Of a DNA stretch of 64,000 bases, positions 1 to 8,460 are shown piece after piece. Made by a program: the position numbers and the translations under genes. Source of the stretch: Planctomycetota bacterium (GTDB taxonomy: Bacteria > Planctomycetota > UBA1135 > GCA-002686595); NCBI GenBank assembly GCA_009691855.1, contig SIAI01000002.1, forward strand, positions 62,001 through 126,000. Direction: 5' to 3'. The number at the start of each line of letters is the position of its first letter. Within the stretch, counting starts at the first letter, position 1. Below the pieces are notes generated by a model. That model was not told the origin of the DNA and did not search any database. It worked only from the letters and a program-made list of their open reading frames with translations.

Positions 1-14
1 GGGAGCAAAGAGGG

Positions 15-1664
15 ATGAGCCGCCCGCGCGCCGGCCGCGCCGGCGCCTTCGCGCTGGGTGCGATCGTCGGCTTCTTGCTGCTCGGCTACGCCGTGCTGCG
101 CCTGCTGGATCTCTCGCCACGCGCCGGCCCGCAGCCGTTGGACGCCGCGACGCTCGAGCCCGCGCCGCCCGCGCTCGGCGCGTGGGGCGCGCGCGTAACC
201 CTGGGCGCGGCCGAGGTCGTGGTGCGCCTCCTGCCGCTGCACGACGAGCCCGCGCTCGAGGAGTTTCGTGCCCGCGCCCTGCGCCAGCGCTACGACTTGC
301 CGGCGGGCTCGCCCTGGCGGCTGTACCTGACGCTGGCCAGCGCCGACGCCGCGCCGCTCGAGCTCGGCCATGCGCGCGTGCGCGGCACGGTTGGAGGGCT
401 CGAGCCCTTCGCCGACCTGGCGCGCGCGGCCGAAGGGAACACGGATCCCGTGCGCGCGCTGCTGGCCGCGCCCGTGGGCCTGCTCGCGCCGGGCACGACG
501 CGACCGCTGGTGCTGTGGGGCGCGCTGCTCGGCGACGCGCCCGAGATCGAGCTCACGAGTGGTGCGCTGCGCGCTAGCGCGCCCCTCGCGCTCGAGGCGC
601 CCGCCGAGGTGCCGCGCTGGTTCGCCAGCGAGCCCTTGCCCACGGCGCCAGCCGAGCCGCACTCCCTGGCCGACGAGGTCGCCGCGCTGCGCGCCGAGCT
701 GGAGCACGAGAAGGCGCGTCGCCTCGAGCGCGAGGAGGCCTTCCGCGAGTTCAGCCGCGTGCTGGCGCAGTTGCCGGCCGGCAAAGCGCTCGGCCTCACA
801 CCCGCGGCCGTGGCCAGCGCGCCGCCGCCGACGCCCGACGAGCTCGCCCAGCGCGAGGCCGAGGCCGCCGCGCGCGCGCGCGCCGAGGAGCTCGGACTCA
901 AACTCTCCGTGCTCATGCGCCTCGAGGGTCTGCGCGGACTCGACCTGCTGGAGTCGGGCGCGCTGCACGCTTCGGCCTCGGCTCCGGCCTTCATCGGCCC
1001 GGTCGTGTTCCGCGTGCTCGACGAGCGCGGCCTGCTGGCCGGCAGTGTGCGCGCCGAGCGCCTGCGCCTGGAGGGCAGCGCCGCGGCGCATACGCTCACG
1101 CTGGTGCTCGAGGACGGCTTCGAGAGCCGTGGCGGCGAGCGCGTGCCCTTCACGGGCGGCGCGCGACGCATCACCTTGAGCGACGTCGATCCCGAGCCGT
1201 GGATGCGCGATTGCCCGGAGCTGTTCAGCGGCGACGACATCGTCGGCGCCAAGGACGACGGGCGCTGGAGCCTCGCCGCCGTGCGCCGCGAGCTGAATCG
1301 CGTGCTCGGCCTCGACACGCGCCTGGGCTGGTACCGCTTGCACTCGCTGGGCGGTGTGCGCGGTGCGGAGCTCATGGACGTGCAGCTCGAGGAGCTCGGG
1401 GCCAGCGGGCGCGTCGAGCGGCGCCTGTTCGCCGACCGCCTGCACGTGGCCCTGGAGGACGACAGCGTGGTGCTCGAACTCTTCGACGGCGCGCTGGTGC
1501 GCGGCGGGGACAAGACGCCCTTCCGCGACGGCCAGTTCCGCGTGGTCCTGCCGGGCGTGGACCTCGGCGCCTGGCGCGCCGCGGCTCTGCCCGGCCTGAG
1601 CGCGCCGCCCGAGCGGACGCCCGCGCCCGAGAAGCCCGCGGAACCGAAGAGCGGCGAACGCTAG
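15..1664 (+). CDS. Membrane-anchored protein with duplicated C-terminal domain
   Basis: Function unknown. Residues about 10-30 form one hydrophobic segment near the N-terminus, so the protein is probably anchored in the membrane with the rest outside. Residues about 219-245 are rich in Glu, Arg and Lys and should form a short coiled coil. The C-terminal half holds two related units, about residues 300-396 and 440-520. Each ends in a matching pattern: RGG(E/D)(R/K)xPF, a short gap, then a hydrophobic strand and VDxxxW. The ATG lies shortly after a purine-rich stretch (AGAGGG). xseA follows 11 bases later on the same strand. I recognise no family, so this is a structured hypothetical protein. 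Confidence 0.75.
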   Translation: MSRPRAGRAGAFALGAIVGFLLLGYAVLRLLDLSPRAGPQPLDAATLEPAPPALGAWGARVTLGAAEVVVRLLPLHDEPALEEFRARALRQRYDLPAGSPWRLYLTLASADAAPLELGHARVRGTVGGLEPFADLARAAEGNTDPVRALLAAPVGLLAPGTTRPLVLWGALLGDAPEIELTSGALRASAPLALEAPAEVPRWFASEPLPTAPAEPHSLADEVAALRAELEHEKARRLEREEAFREFSRVLAQLPAGKALGLTPAAVASAPPPTPDELAQREAEAAARARAEELGLKLSVLMRLEGLRGLDLLESGALHASASAPAFIGPVVFRVLDERGLLAGSVRAERLRLEGSAAAHTLTLVLEDGFESRGGERVPFTGGARRITLSDVDPEPWMRDCPELFSGDDIVGAKDDGRWSLAAVRRELNRVLGLDTRLGWYRLHSLGGVRGAELMDVQLEELGASGRVERRLFADRLHVALEDDSVVLELFDGALVRGGDKTPFRDGQFRVVLPGVDLGAWRAAALPGLSAPPERTPAPEKPAEPKSGER

Positions 1665-1667
1665 GCT
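1662..1667 (+). promoter_or_regulatory. Candidate -10 hexamer of xseA (leaderless type)
   Basis: TAGGCT ends 8 bases before the xseA ATG, and no Shine-Dalgarno sequence lies between. Its first three bases are also the stop codon of the preceding gene. No convincing -35 box is visible. Confidence 0.35.
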
Positions 1668-1675
1668 CTGCCGCG

Positions 1676-3169
1676 ATGGACAGGCGCGCGAAACGCGGCG
1701 AGCCCGAGAGGGACGAGCCCGGGTTGTTCGATTCGGCGCTGCCCGCTCCGGCTGGGACGCCGCAGGCCGAGTCCAGGAGCGAGGCCAGGGCCGAGGCGCC
1801 GCCCGCACCTCCGGCGCGTGGCGAACCCGCGCCGCCGCCGCTCTTCACCGTGGCGCAGCTCTCGGGCGTGATCCAGGGGCGCCTGGCGGAGCTCGGCCGC
1901 GTGCGCGTCGAGGGCGAGGTCTCGCAGAAGAAGCGCGCCGCCGCGGGGCACGTCTACTTCGACCTCAAGGACGCGGGCGCGAAGCTCGCCTGCAAGATCT
2001 GGCAGAGCCAGGTGCCGCGCGTCTTGCGCTTCGACCTCGCCGAGGGCGCGCAGGTGATCGCCTGGGGCAAGCTCGACGTCTACGCGCCGCAGGGCGGCTA
2101 CAGCCTGATCGTGGACAAGCTCGAGCCCGTGGGCCTCGGCGCGCTGCTGGCGCAGCTCGAGGCGCGCAAGGCCGAGCTCAAGGCCAAGGGCTGGTTCGAG
2201 CGCAAGCGTGCGCTGCCCGCGTTCCCGCCCACGATCGGCCTGGTCACCAGCCGCGATGGCGCCGCGCTGCGCGACTTCCTGAAGACGCGCAGCCTGCGCT
2301 GGCCGGGCTATCCCGTGCGCTTCGTGCACACCGCCGTGCAGGGCCCGGGCGCGGCGCAGTCGATCGCGGCGGCGGTGCGCGCGCTGGACGAGTCGGGCGT
2401 GGACGCGATCGCGCTGGTGCGCGGCGGCGGCTCGCTCGAGGACCTGTGGGCCTTCAACGAGCTGGCCGTGGCCGAGGCCATCTGGAATTCGCGCGTGCCG
2501 GTCGTGACCGGCGTCGGACACGAGACCGACGTGACCCTGGCGGATCTGGTGGCCGATCGGCGCGCGCACACGCCCACCGACGCGGCGCAGACGCTGATCC
2601 CCGACCGCGGCGAGTTGTGCGCGCGCATCGCGCGCCTCGGCAACTACCTCTCCGAGGCCTTCGAGCACCACTGGCGCGAGCGCGTCGAGCTCCTCGAGCG
2701 CCTGCGCACGCGCCCCGTGCTGCGCGACGCGAACTGGATCCTCGACGAGCGCACGCGCGCGCTCGCCGCGCAGCACGCGCGCCTCGACGCGGCCCTCGCG
2801 AGCCAGCTCGAACGCCGCGCGGGCGCGCTCTCGCGCAGCCACGCGCGCCTGGCGCGACGCACGCCCGCGGCCGAGCTCGCGCGGCGCGCGCAGCGTCTGG
2901 TGGCGGCGCGCGTGAAGCTCGGCGGCGCCGTCGAGCGCACGCTCGAGCAGCGTGCGAACGCGCTGGCGGTGAAGGCGCGCTCGCTGGAGGCCGTCTCGCC
3001 GCTGGCCGTGCTCGGGCGCGGCTACGCGATCGTACGCGCGGCCGAGGGCGGTGCTGCGCTGAGCGACGTGCGCGCGCTCGCGCCGGGGCAAAGCGTGGAC
3101 GCACGCCTCGCGCGCGGCTCGTTCCGCGCGCGCATCGAGTCCGTGCAGCCCCCGGTCGAAGACGCGTGA
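1676..3169 (+). CDS. xseA: Exodeoxyribonuclease VII large subunit
   Basis: Large, catalytic subunit of exonuclease VII, which degrades single-stranded DNA from both ends. The predicted protein has 497 residues; the E. coli enzyme has about 456. The first 55 residues are a Pro/Ala-rich extension. The N-terminal OB-fold begins with LFTVAQLSGVI at about residue 56. The catalytic region carries GLVTSRDGAALRDF (about 187), RGGGSLEDLW (about 249) and GVGHETDVTLADLVADRR (about 278), all family signatures. The C-terminal third is the usual Arg/Ala-rich coiled coil. The frame is open further upstream, but this ATG is the only start that avoids a long overlap. The small subunit gene xseB is not next to it or elsewhere in the window. 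Confidence 0.95.
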   Translation: MDRRAKRGEPERDEPGLFDSALPAPAGTPQAESRSEARAEAPPAPPARGEPAPPPLFTVAQLSGVIQGRLAELGRVRVEGEVSQKKRAAAGHVYFDLKDAGAKLACKIWQSQVPRVLRFDLAEGAQVIAWGKLDVYAPQGGYSLIVDKLEPVGLGALLAQLEARKAELKAKGWFERKRALPAFPPTIGLVTSRDGAALRDFLKTRSLRWPGYPVRFVHTAVQGPGAAQSIAAAVRALDESGVDAIALVRGGGSLEDLWAFNELAVAEAIWNSRVPVVTGVGHETDVTLADLVADRRAHTPTDAAQTLIPDRGELCARIARLGNYLSEAFEHHWRERVELLERLRTRPVLRDANWILDERTRALAAQHARLDAALASQLERRAGALSRSHARLARRTPAAELARRAQRLVAARVKLGGAVERTLEQRANALAVKARSLEAVSPLAVLGRGYAIVRAAEGGAALSDVRALAPGQSVDARLARGSFRARIESVQPPVEDA

Positions 3170-4101
3170 GTGACGGCGGCGCACGCGCGGGGACCTGGGC
3201 CGTGGTCCTGAACTGGAACGGCGGCGAGCAGAACCTCGACTGCGTGCGCTCGCTGCTCGCGCAGGGCTTTCCGCCAGAGCACATCGTGTTCGTCGACAAC
3301 GCCTCCACGGACGGCTCGCTCGAGCGCGTGCGCGCCGAGTTCGCCGCGCTGGTCGTGCTGCGCAACGACGCGAACGAGGGCTACGGCCACGGCACGAACC
3401 GCGGCATCGCGCACGCGCTCGCGCAGAACGCCGAGCGCGTGCTGCTGGTCAACAACGACGTCACCTTCGAGACCGGCGCCGTGGCCGGCCTCGAGGCCGT
3501 GCTGCCGCCCGAGGGCGGTATCGTCGCGCCGCGCGTGCTCTTCAAGAACCCGCCCGACGTGATCTGGTGCGCGGGCGGCGTGATCACCTTCCGCACGAAC
3601 CTCTCGACGATGCTCGGCCACGGCGAGAAGGACGACGCGCGCCATCGCGTGACGCGCGACGTCGACTACGTGCCCGGCTGCGCGCTCCTCGCCACGCGCT
3701 CGGTGTTCGAGAGGATCGGCCTCCTCGAGGGTGACTACTTCGCCTACCACGAGGATGTGGAGTTCTGCTGGAAGGCGAAGCAGGCCGGCTTCCCCGTGCG
3801 TGTGATCGGCGCGCTCGCCGCGCACCACGACGCGCACTCCTCGACGGGCGGCGGCTACAACCCGCTGCGCAAGTACATGATGGCCGTGAACACGGTGCAC
3901 TTCCTGCGCCGCCACGGGACCCTCGGGCGCTGGCTGAGCTTCTGGGTCTTCGACGTCGCCTCGCTGCCCTTCGTGTGGTGCTATCGTGCCTTGCGCGGCG
4001 AGGGCCGCGCGGTGCGCGCGAAGGCCCACGGCACCTGGGACGGCCTGCGCGGCCGCGCGGTGACCGCCGAGCGGATGCGCGAGCTGTCGGCGGGCGGGTA
4101 A
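3166..4101 (+). CDS. Family 2 glycosyltransferase, rhamnosyltransferase-like
   Basis: Probably transfers a sugar from a nucleotide-sugar donor to a cell-surface glycan. The GT-A fold begins with WAVVLNWNGGEQNLDCVRSL, continues with VDNASTDGS, and has LLVNNDV at the usual DxD position. Further on come the acceptor-side motifs FAYHEDVEFCWKAKQAG and a conserved HH, as in WbbL-type rhamnosyltransferases. It starts at a GTG that overlaps the xseA stop by four bases (GTGA), so it is probably translationally coupled. The 311-residue length is normal. There is no clear transmembrane anchor. The sugar specificity cannot be read from the sequence. Confidence 0.88.
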   Translation: MSDGGARAGTWAVVLNWNGGEQNLDCVRSLLAQGFPPEHIVFVDNASTDGSLERVRAEFAALVVLRNDANEGYGHGTNRGIAHALAQNAERVLLVNNDVTFETGAVAGLEAVLPPEGGIVAPRVLFKNPPDVIWCAGGVITFRTNLSTMLGHGEKDDARHRVTRDVDYVPGCALLATRSVFERIGLLEGDYFAYHEDVEFCWKAKQAGFPVRVIGALAAHHDAHSSTGGGYNPLRKYMMAVNTVHFLRRHGTLGRWLSFWVFDVASLPFVWCYRALRGEGRAVRAKAHGTWDGLRGRAVTAERMRELSAGG

Positions 4102-4104
4102 CAT
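4099..4104 (+). promoter_or_regulatory. Candidate -10 hexamer of the DUF2007-like gene
   Basis: TAACAT ends 9 bases before the ATG and overlaps the previous stop codon. The bases in between are CG-rich, with no ribosome-binding site. Confidence 0.3.
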
Positions 4105-4113
4105 CGAGGCCCG

Positions 4114-4521
4114 ATGGCGCTCTCCGTCCTGCTGCAGACCTCGCGCGTCTCCGCCGAGGCGACCGTCGAGCGCCTGCAGGCCCTCGAGATCGACGCGCAG
4201 GTGCTCGACCAGCCCAACCTGTGGGTGAAGCTCGCCAGCGCCGGCACCTATCGCGTGCGCGTGGCCGTGCCGGAGGCGGAGCTCGAGCGCGCGCGGGCCG
4301 AGCTCGCGCGGCTCGACGGCGAGGCCGGGCCGCGCGTGCGCTCGCTGGCCAACGAGGTGCAGCGCGTGCTGCTCGTCGCGACGCTCGTCGCCGGCGCGCT
4401 GGGCGGGATCCTGCTCGCGCTCGGCGCGCGCTACGAGCTCGCGTGGGCGGCGGGCGTGTGGCTGGCGTGGATCGCCGTGTGGGTCGTGCGCTCGCGCGGG
4501 CGGGCGCCGGAGGCGGGGTGA
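4114..4521 (+). CDS. DUF2007-like membrane protein
   Basis: A 135-residue protein. The first 70 residues form a ferredoxin-like alpha/beta domain (LLQTSRVSAEATVERLQAL, then LWVKLASAG and VAVPEAELERARAEL). This resembles the DUF2007 'putative signal transducing protein' family. Two hydrophobic helices follow at about 85-105 and 110-128, leaving a short Arg-rich cytoplasmic tail. The reaction or partner is unknown. It lies 12 bases after the glycosyltransferase and 7 before the next small reading frame, so it probably belongs to the same transcription group. Confidence 0.75.
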   Translation: MALSVLLQTSRVSAEATVERLQALEIDAQVLDQPNLWVKLASAGTYRVRVAVPEAELERARAELARLDGEAGPRVRSLANEVQRVLLVATLVAGALGGILLALGARYELAWAAGVWLAWIAVWVVRSRGRAPEAG

Positions 4522-4528
4522 GGACGCG

Positions 4529-4747
4529 ATGAAGCTCGCCGCGCTCGTGCTCGCGCTGGTGGGCTGGGCGGGCAGGCCGTACAGCTACGATCCGGAGGGC
4601 GCCGCCTTCGGTCGCGCGCTCGTCGCCGTGCCGCGCGCGCAGGGCGGGACGCGCCTCCTCGCCGCGGGCTTCAGCGCGATCGAGCGCGGGCGGAAGGGCT
4701 GGCAGTGGCTGCGCTGCTATCCGTCGCTGTGGAGCTTCGAGCCGTGA
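4529..4747 (+). pseudogene. Truncated paralogue of the adjacent FG-GAP protein
   Basis: This 72-codon frame joins a signal-peptide-like start (MKLAALVLALVGWAG) directly to what is otherwise only the end of the next gene. Its last 45 residues match the last 47 of the 547-residue FG-GAP protein downstream: FGRALVA against FGTALAA, RLLAAGFSA against RLLSAGFSA, and an identical final YPSLWSFEP. The 28 bases at 4721-4748 are identical to 6361-6388. All beta-propeller repeats but a remnant of the last are missing. It is best read as an internally deleted tandem copy. It could still yield a small secreted peptide, and it overlaps the next start by four bases. Confidence 0.65.
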
Positions 4748-4748
4748 G
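4721..4748 (+). repeat. 28-bp direct repeat, copy 1 of 2
   Basis: Identical to 6361-6388. It encodes the shared C-terminus PSLWSFEP and the stop codon of the truncated paralogue and of the full FG-GAP gene. Recombination between the copies would remove the large gene. Confidence 0.9.
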
Positions 4749-6387
4749 CCTGGCCGCGCTCGTGCTGCTGCTGGGAGCGAGCGCGGGCTCGGGCGCCGAG
4801 CCGGCGAGGTACGTCCGGCTCGAGCTGCACGAGTTCATCGGGCAGGCCGGGCTCTGCTTCGCCGGGCAGATCGTCGCGCTCGACGCGCACACGCTCGAGG
4901 TCGAGGTCGAGCAGTGGGGCTTCGGTGAGCCACGGAAGGAGCGCGTCACGGTCGCGCGCTTCGAGGACTGGACCTGCGCCAGGCGCTGGACGCCCTACGC
5001 GCTCGGCCAGCGCTGTCTCTACTTCGTCGTCCCGGGGAGCGACGGCGCGTGGCGCATCCTCAGCGGCGGCGGCGAGGGCGAGATGCCGCTCGTCGGCGAG
5101 CGGGTGGAGATCCGCGCTCGTTCCCCCGTCACCACGAGTGTTGGGAGCGGGTGGATGGGGCTCGTACCGTTCCTCGAGGAGTGCCGGCGCTACCGCGCGG
5201 TGTTCCCCCATCCGCCGCCGCGGCGGGGGAGCGGCTGGATCGAGGCGCGCGAGACGACGGATGCGTTGCATGCGTACGCGAGCTCGTCGCCCCTCGCCGA
5301 GTTTCTGACGCTTTCGACCTTCGACGGCTGGTGGCGCGACCCGGACGCGCTCCCGCCGCGCGCGGCCGAGGCGCGCCTCGACCTCGGTCTGGGGCCGCTG
5401 CCCGGGGCCGTCGCGTGCTTGTCGGACGCCGAGGACGGCGCGCAGCTCGTGTGCACGCTGCCCGGCGCCCTGGCGTGGCTCGCGCTGGACACCCAGGGCA
5501 AGGTGCGCGCGCGGCGCGATCTCTACGGCCACGACTGGGGCTTCGGCTCGTCGCTCGCGCCCCTCGGCGACCTCGACGGCGACGGCACGCGAGAGCTCGC
5601 CGTCGGTGAGGCGGACGGCGCGAAGACCCGCGACGGCGCGGTGCGCCTCCTGTCCTTCGACCTGGCGGGGGCGCTCGTGCGCAACCAGCTCTTGTCCGAG
5701 GGCGGATGCGAAGAGCTCGCGCTCCGGCCCGGAGGCTTCGGCCGCGGCCTGGCCCCGCTGGGCGACCTCGACGCGGACGGCACGTTCGAGCTCGCCGTGA
5801 GCGCGGGCGAGCGCGAGGGGTGGATCTGGATCGTCTCGCTGGACGGCGCGGGCGAGCTGGTGCGCGCGCGGCTCGTGCTCGACGGGCGCGAGGCGGCGCG
5901 CGGGCCGCTCGCGCTCGCCGCGCTCGGCGACCTGGACGGGAACGGCGTCGGCGATCTCGCCGCCGCGCCCGCGGGCTGGGCAGAGGCGCGAGAGAGCGCG
6001 GTGCAGCTCTTCTTCCTCGCCCGGGATGGCTCGGTGCTCAGTCGGCGTGCGCTGCCCGCGGACGAGCGCGGCGGGCGAGTGTTCGGGGGCGCGCTTGCCG
6101 CGCCGGGCGACTGGAACGGCGACGGGACGCCCGACCTCGTCGTGGGCGGACGCGACGCTCCGCTGCGCGTCCTGTGCCTTGCCGCGGACGGAGGAATCGC
6201 CGCGGAGCTGGTCCTGCCGCTGCCCGCCGGGCTGCAGCGGGGCGGGCGCTTCGGCACCGCGCTCGCCGCGCAGCGCCGGGGCGCGAAGGTGCGGCTCCTC
6301 TCCGCCGGCTTTTCGGCGTGGGAGGTGAAGCCCGGAACGGGGCGCGCCCTGCGTTCCTACCCGTCGCTGTGGAGCTTCGAGCCGTGA
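4744..6387 (+). CDS. Secreted FG-GAP (integrin-type) beta-propeller protein
   Basis: A 547-residue exported protein, probably extracellular or periplasmic. The N-terminus is a signal peptide (VSLAALVLLLGASAGSGA). Residues about 20-100 form a separate small beta domain with FIGQAGLCFAGQIVAL and WTCARRW, loosely reminiscent of netrin-like domains. Calcium-loop FG-GAP repeats follow: GDLDGDGTRELAVG (about 275), GDLDADGTFELAV (about 340), GDLDGNGVGDLAA (about 394) and GDWNGDGTPDLVVG (about 454). They indicate a beta-propeller. I chose the GTG that overlaps the upstream stop (GTGA); an in-frame ATG 39 bases earlier would put an acidic residue before the signal helix. Its ligand is unknown. Confidence 0.8.
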   Translation: MSLAALVLLLGASAGSGAEPARYVRLELHEFIGQAGLCFAGQIVALDAHTLEVEVEQWGFGEPRKERVTVARFEDWTCARRWTPYALGQRCLYFVVPGSDGAWRILSGGGEGEMPLVGERVEIRARSPVTTSVGSGWMGLVPFLEECRRYRAVFPHPPPRRGSGWIEARETTDALHAYASSSPLAEFLTLSTFDGWWRDPDALPPRAAEARLDLGLGPLPGAVACLSDAEDGAQLVCTLPGALAWLALDTQGKVRARRDLYGHDWGFGSSLAPLGDLDGDGTRELAVGEADGAKTRDGAVRLLSFDLAGALVRNQLLSEGGCEELALRPGGFGRGLAPLGDLDADGTFELAVSAGEREGWIWIVSLDGAGELVRARLVLDGREAARGPLALAALGDLDGNGVGDLAAAPAGWAEARESAVQLFFLARDGSVLSRRALPADERGGRVFGGALAAPGDWNGDGTPDLVVGGRDAPLRVLCLAADGGIAAELVLPLPAGLQRGGRFGTALAAQRRGAKVRLLSAGFSAWEVKPGTGRALRSYPSLWSFEP

Positions 6388-6388
6388 G
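6361..6388 (+). repeat. 28-bp direct repeat, copy 2 of 2
   Basis: Identical to 4721-4748, at the 3' end of the full-length FG-GAP gene. Confidence 0.9.
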
Positions 6389-6456
6389 GGGTTCGCGACC
6401 TCGTAGTAGATGGAGAATCGTTCCGGTCGCCCAAGCCGCTCGAGCGCTGCTTCGGT

Positions 6457-7770
6457 TCAGCGCGCAGTCGTCTTCTTGCCCGCGCGCTTCGCAGGCTTCT
6501 TCCCGTTGCTCGCCGTCGGCGCGAGCTCGTAGCGCAGGCCCTTGCGCAGCTCCTTCTGCATGCCGCGCAGCTCCGCGAACAACGTCTGCACGAGCTCGTC
6601 GCGCTGGTCCATCAGGCGGTAGCCGTCCTTCGGACGCAGGTAGCCCTTCGCGCTCGGGTGCTTCGCGAACAGCGCCTTCTCGCCCATGCGTTCCTTCCAG
6701 CGCTCGAAGCGCGCGCGCTTCTCGAGCAGGGCCTTGGCGACGAAGGGCATCACCATCGTGTAGTCGGCCTGCAGGCTGACGCATGTCGAGGTGTACGCGT
6801 CCTTGTCCACCTTGCCCCAGGTCACGGCCTCGGCCGGCGGGCAGGACGAGAGCGAGCCGTCGTGCACCGGCGCGGTGGTGATCTGGATGTCGTAGAGGTA
6901 GCCCGGCACGCCCTCGAGGCCGAGGATCTGCGACAGCGTCGGCTCGGGCTGCAGGTTGAAGTTCTTGGGCACGCCGCCGCCGAGGATCAAGGTGCCGATC
7001 GCGCCGTGCGCGAGCGTGCCCCAGCGGTGGAAGGCGCAGCTCTCGAACACTTCTTTGTTGAGGTCGAGCTCGAAGGCGAACGCGTCGCCGAACATCTCGC
7101 GCAGCGCCCACAGGTACACCGAGTTCAGGAACACCGAGCCGTCCGCCGGCGCGCCGACGAAGATCGGGATCGCCTTGCGCGCGCACAGCGCCAGCAGGCC
7201 CTCGGGGACCCTGTTCTGCTTCTCCTGGGCGGCGTAGCGCTGGCCGAGGAGGAAGCGGAACTCGGGCCCGCTCATCCTGCGCTGGAACTCCGGGAGCTGC
7301 AGGAGCGCGCGGATGAAGCGGTCCTGCTCGAGCAAGGTATCCTCGGAGAAGCCCACGTCCGTCACGCGGATCGTGCTCTCGTCGCGTAGCGCACGGTCGT
7401 CGCCGGTACGGCTGACGCGGAAGAACGGGCGCGTCTCGGCGCCGTTGAGGGCGCGGTGGCCGTCGTGGTAGCACACCGCGTCGGTGGTCGAGACGAGCAT
7501 GAACCAGCCGGCCTCGAGCAGCGGATTCAGCCACGTGTGGTGCTGGCCCGAGAGCGTCACCGGCCCCGAGATCGCCAGCGACATCGGCACGCCCTTGCCG
7601 ATCGCCTCGTCGAGCAGCTGCCACACGCGGCGCACGTCCGAGCCGCCGAAGGCCGGCAGGCTGTTCTCGAAGAGCTGGTCGAGGCCCTCGGCCTCTTCCA
7701 CGGAGCGCGTGACGAGCACTTCGTTGGCGACGGCGGGGCAGGAACGCTGGTCTTGGCGCGTGGGGCTCAT
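6457..7770 (-). CDS. Deoxyhypusine synthase family protein
   Basis: A 437-residue member of the deoxyhypusine/homospermidine synthase fold, NAD-dependent enzymes that move the aminobutyl group of spermidine. Family motifs are present: SGPVTLSGQHHTWLNPLL, TLILGGGVPKNFNLQPEP and AVTWGKV. Lys320 in WGK corresponds to the catalytic lysine of the eukaryotic enzyme. Bacteria lack eIF5A, so the acceptor is probably another amine, as in homospermidine synthase, or another protein; this is inference. The tail is Lys-rich (KKPAKRAGKKTTAR). The ATG at 7770 has an AGGA ribosome-binding site; an upstream in-frame start exists but lacks one. Confidence 0.88.
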   Translation of the reverse strand: MSPTRQDQRSCPAVANEVLVTRSVEEAEGLDQLFENSLPAFGGSDVRRVWQLLDEAIGKGVPMSLAISGPVTLSGQHHTWLNPLLEAGWFMLVSTTDAVCYHDGHRALNGAETRPFFRVSRTGDDRALRDESTIRVTDVGFSEDTLLEQDRFIRALLQLPEFQRRMSGPEFRFLLGQRYAAQEKQNRVPEGLLALCARKAIPIFVGAPADGSVFLNSVYLWALREMFGDAFAFELDLNKEVFESCAFHRWGTLAHGAIGTLILGGGVPKNFNLQPEPTLSQILGLEGVPGYLYDIQITTAPVHDGSLSSCPPAEAVTWGKVDKDAYTSTCVSLQADYTMVMPFVAKALLEKRARFERWKERMGEKALFAKHPSAKGYLRPKDGYRLMDQRDELVQTLFAELRGMQKELRKGLRYELAPTASNGKKPAKRAGKKTTAR

Positions 7771-7794
7771 GGGGAATCCTGTGAAAGGGCGAAG

Positions 7795-7800
7795 AGTGTA
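7795..7800 (-). promoter_or_regulatory. Candidate -10 hexamer of the deoxyhypusine-synthase-like gene
   Basis: TACACT on the minus strand would give a leader of about 18 bases that contains the AGGA ribosome-binding site. Confidence 0.35.
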
Positions 7801-7882
7801 CGCGCCGCTCCGCGTTGCTCCCACGGACGCCGGGGGCTAGGCTCGCGCGCGGACCCCCGAGCGCCGACCCCGACTACAGCCC

Positions 7883-8422
7883 ATGACGCAGTTCAGCGAC
7901 GCCGCCCAGAAGAAGTACGCCGTCCAGGACTACAAGCCCAAGCGCTCGATCGAGGGCCTCGAGATCGTGCAGCTCAAGCGCTTCAACGACGACGGCGGCT
8001 CGATGACCGAGCTCGGGCGCCTGGACGACGGCATGCTGCAGGGCGTGAAGGGCTTCAAGGCGCTGCAGATCAACTACAGCGTGATGGAGCCGCTGGCGAT
8101 CAAGGCCTTCCACCTGCACACGCGCCAGACGGACGTGTGGTACGTGCCGCCGAGCGACAAGCTGCTCCTGGTGGTGGCCGACGCGCGCAAGGGCTCGCCG
8201 ACCGAGGGCCTCGTGCAGCGCATCGTCCTCGGCGACGGCAACTCCCGCCTCGTGCGCATCCCGCCGGGGGTCGCCCACGGCGCGAAGAACCTGCGCCCGT
8301 CGACGCCGAGCGTGATCATCTACTTCGTCGACGTGCAGTTCTCGACCGACGACAAGTGCGACGAGGGCCGCCTGCCGTGGGACCACTTCGGCGCGCAGGT
8401 CTGGGACGTCGAGCGGGGGTAG
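7883..8422 (+). CDS. dTDP-4-dehydrorhamnose 3,5-epimerase family protein (RmlC-like cupin)
   Basis: A 179-residue cupin of the RmlC family, which epimerises C3 and C5 of dTDP-4-keto-6-deoxyglucose on the way to dTDP-rhamnose. Recognisable blocks are AFHLHTRQTDVWYVPPSDKL (catalytic His region), VVADARKGSPTEG, RLVRIPPGVAHGAKNL and EGRLPWDHFG. No other rmlABD gene is nearby, so it may act on a related sugar. TAGGCT at 7838-7843 could be its -10 element, giving a leader of about 35 bases. The neighbouring genes are on the opposite strand, so it is transcribed alone. Confidence 0.87.
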   Translation: MTQFSDAAQKKYAVQDYKPKRSIEGLEIVQLKRFNDDGGSMTELGRLDDGMLQGVKGFKALQINYSVMEPLAIKAFHLHTRQTDVWYVPPSDKLLLVVADARKGSPTEGLVQRIVLGDGNSRLVRIPPGVAHGAKNLRPSTPSVIIYFVDVQFSTDDKCDEGRLPWDHFGAQVWDVERG

Positions 8423-8460
8423 AGCCTGTCGCTCCGTCAGTCCTCGATGATGAAGCTCAC

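Noticed and set aside
1661-3184. A 507-codon frame on the minus strand opposite xseA
   Set aside because: It mirrors xseA codons and has no recognisable domain; the same effect of base composition.
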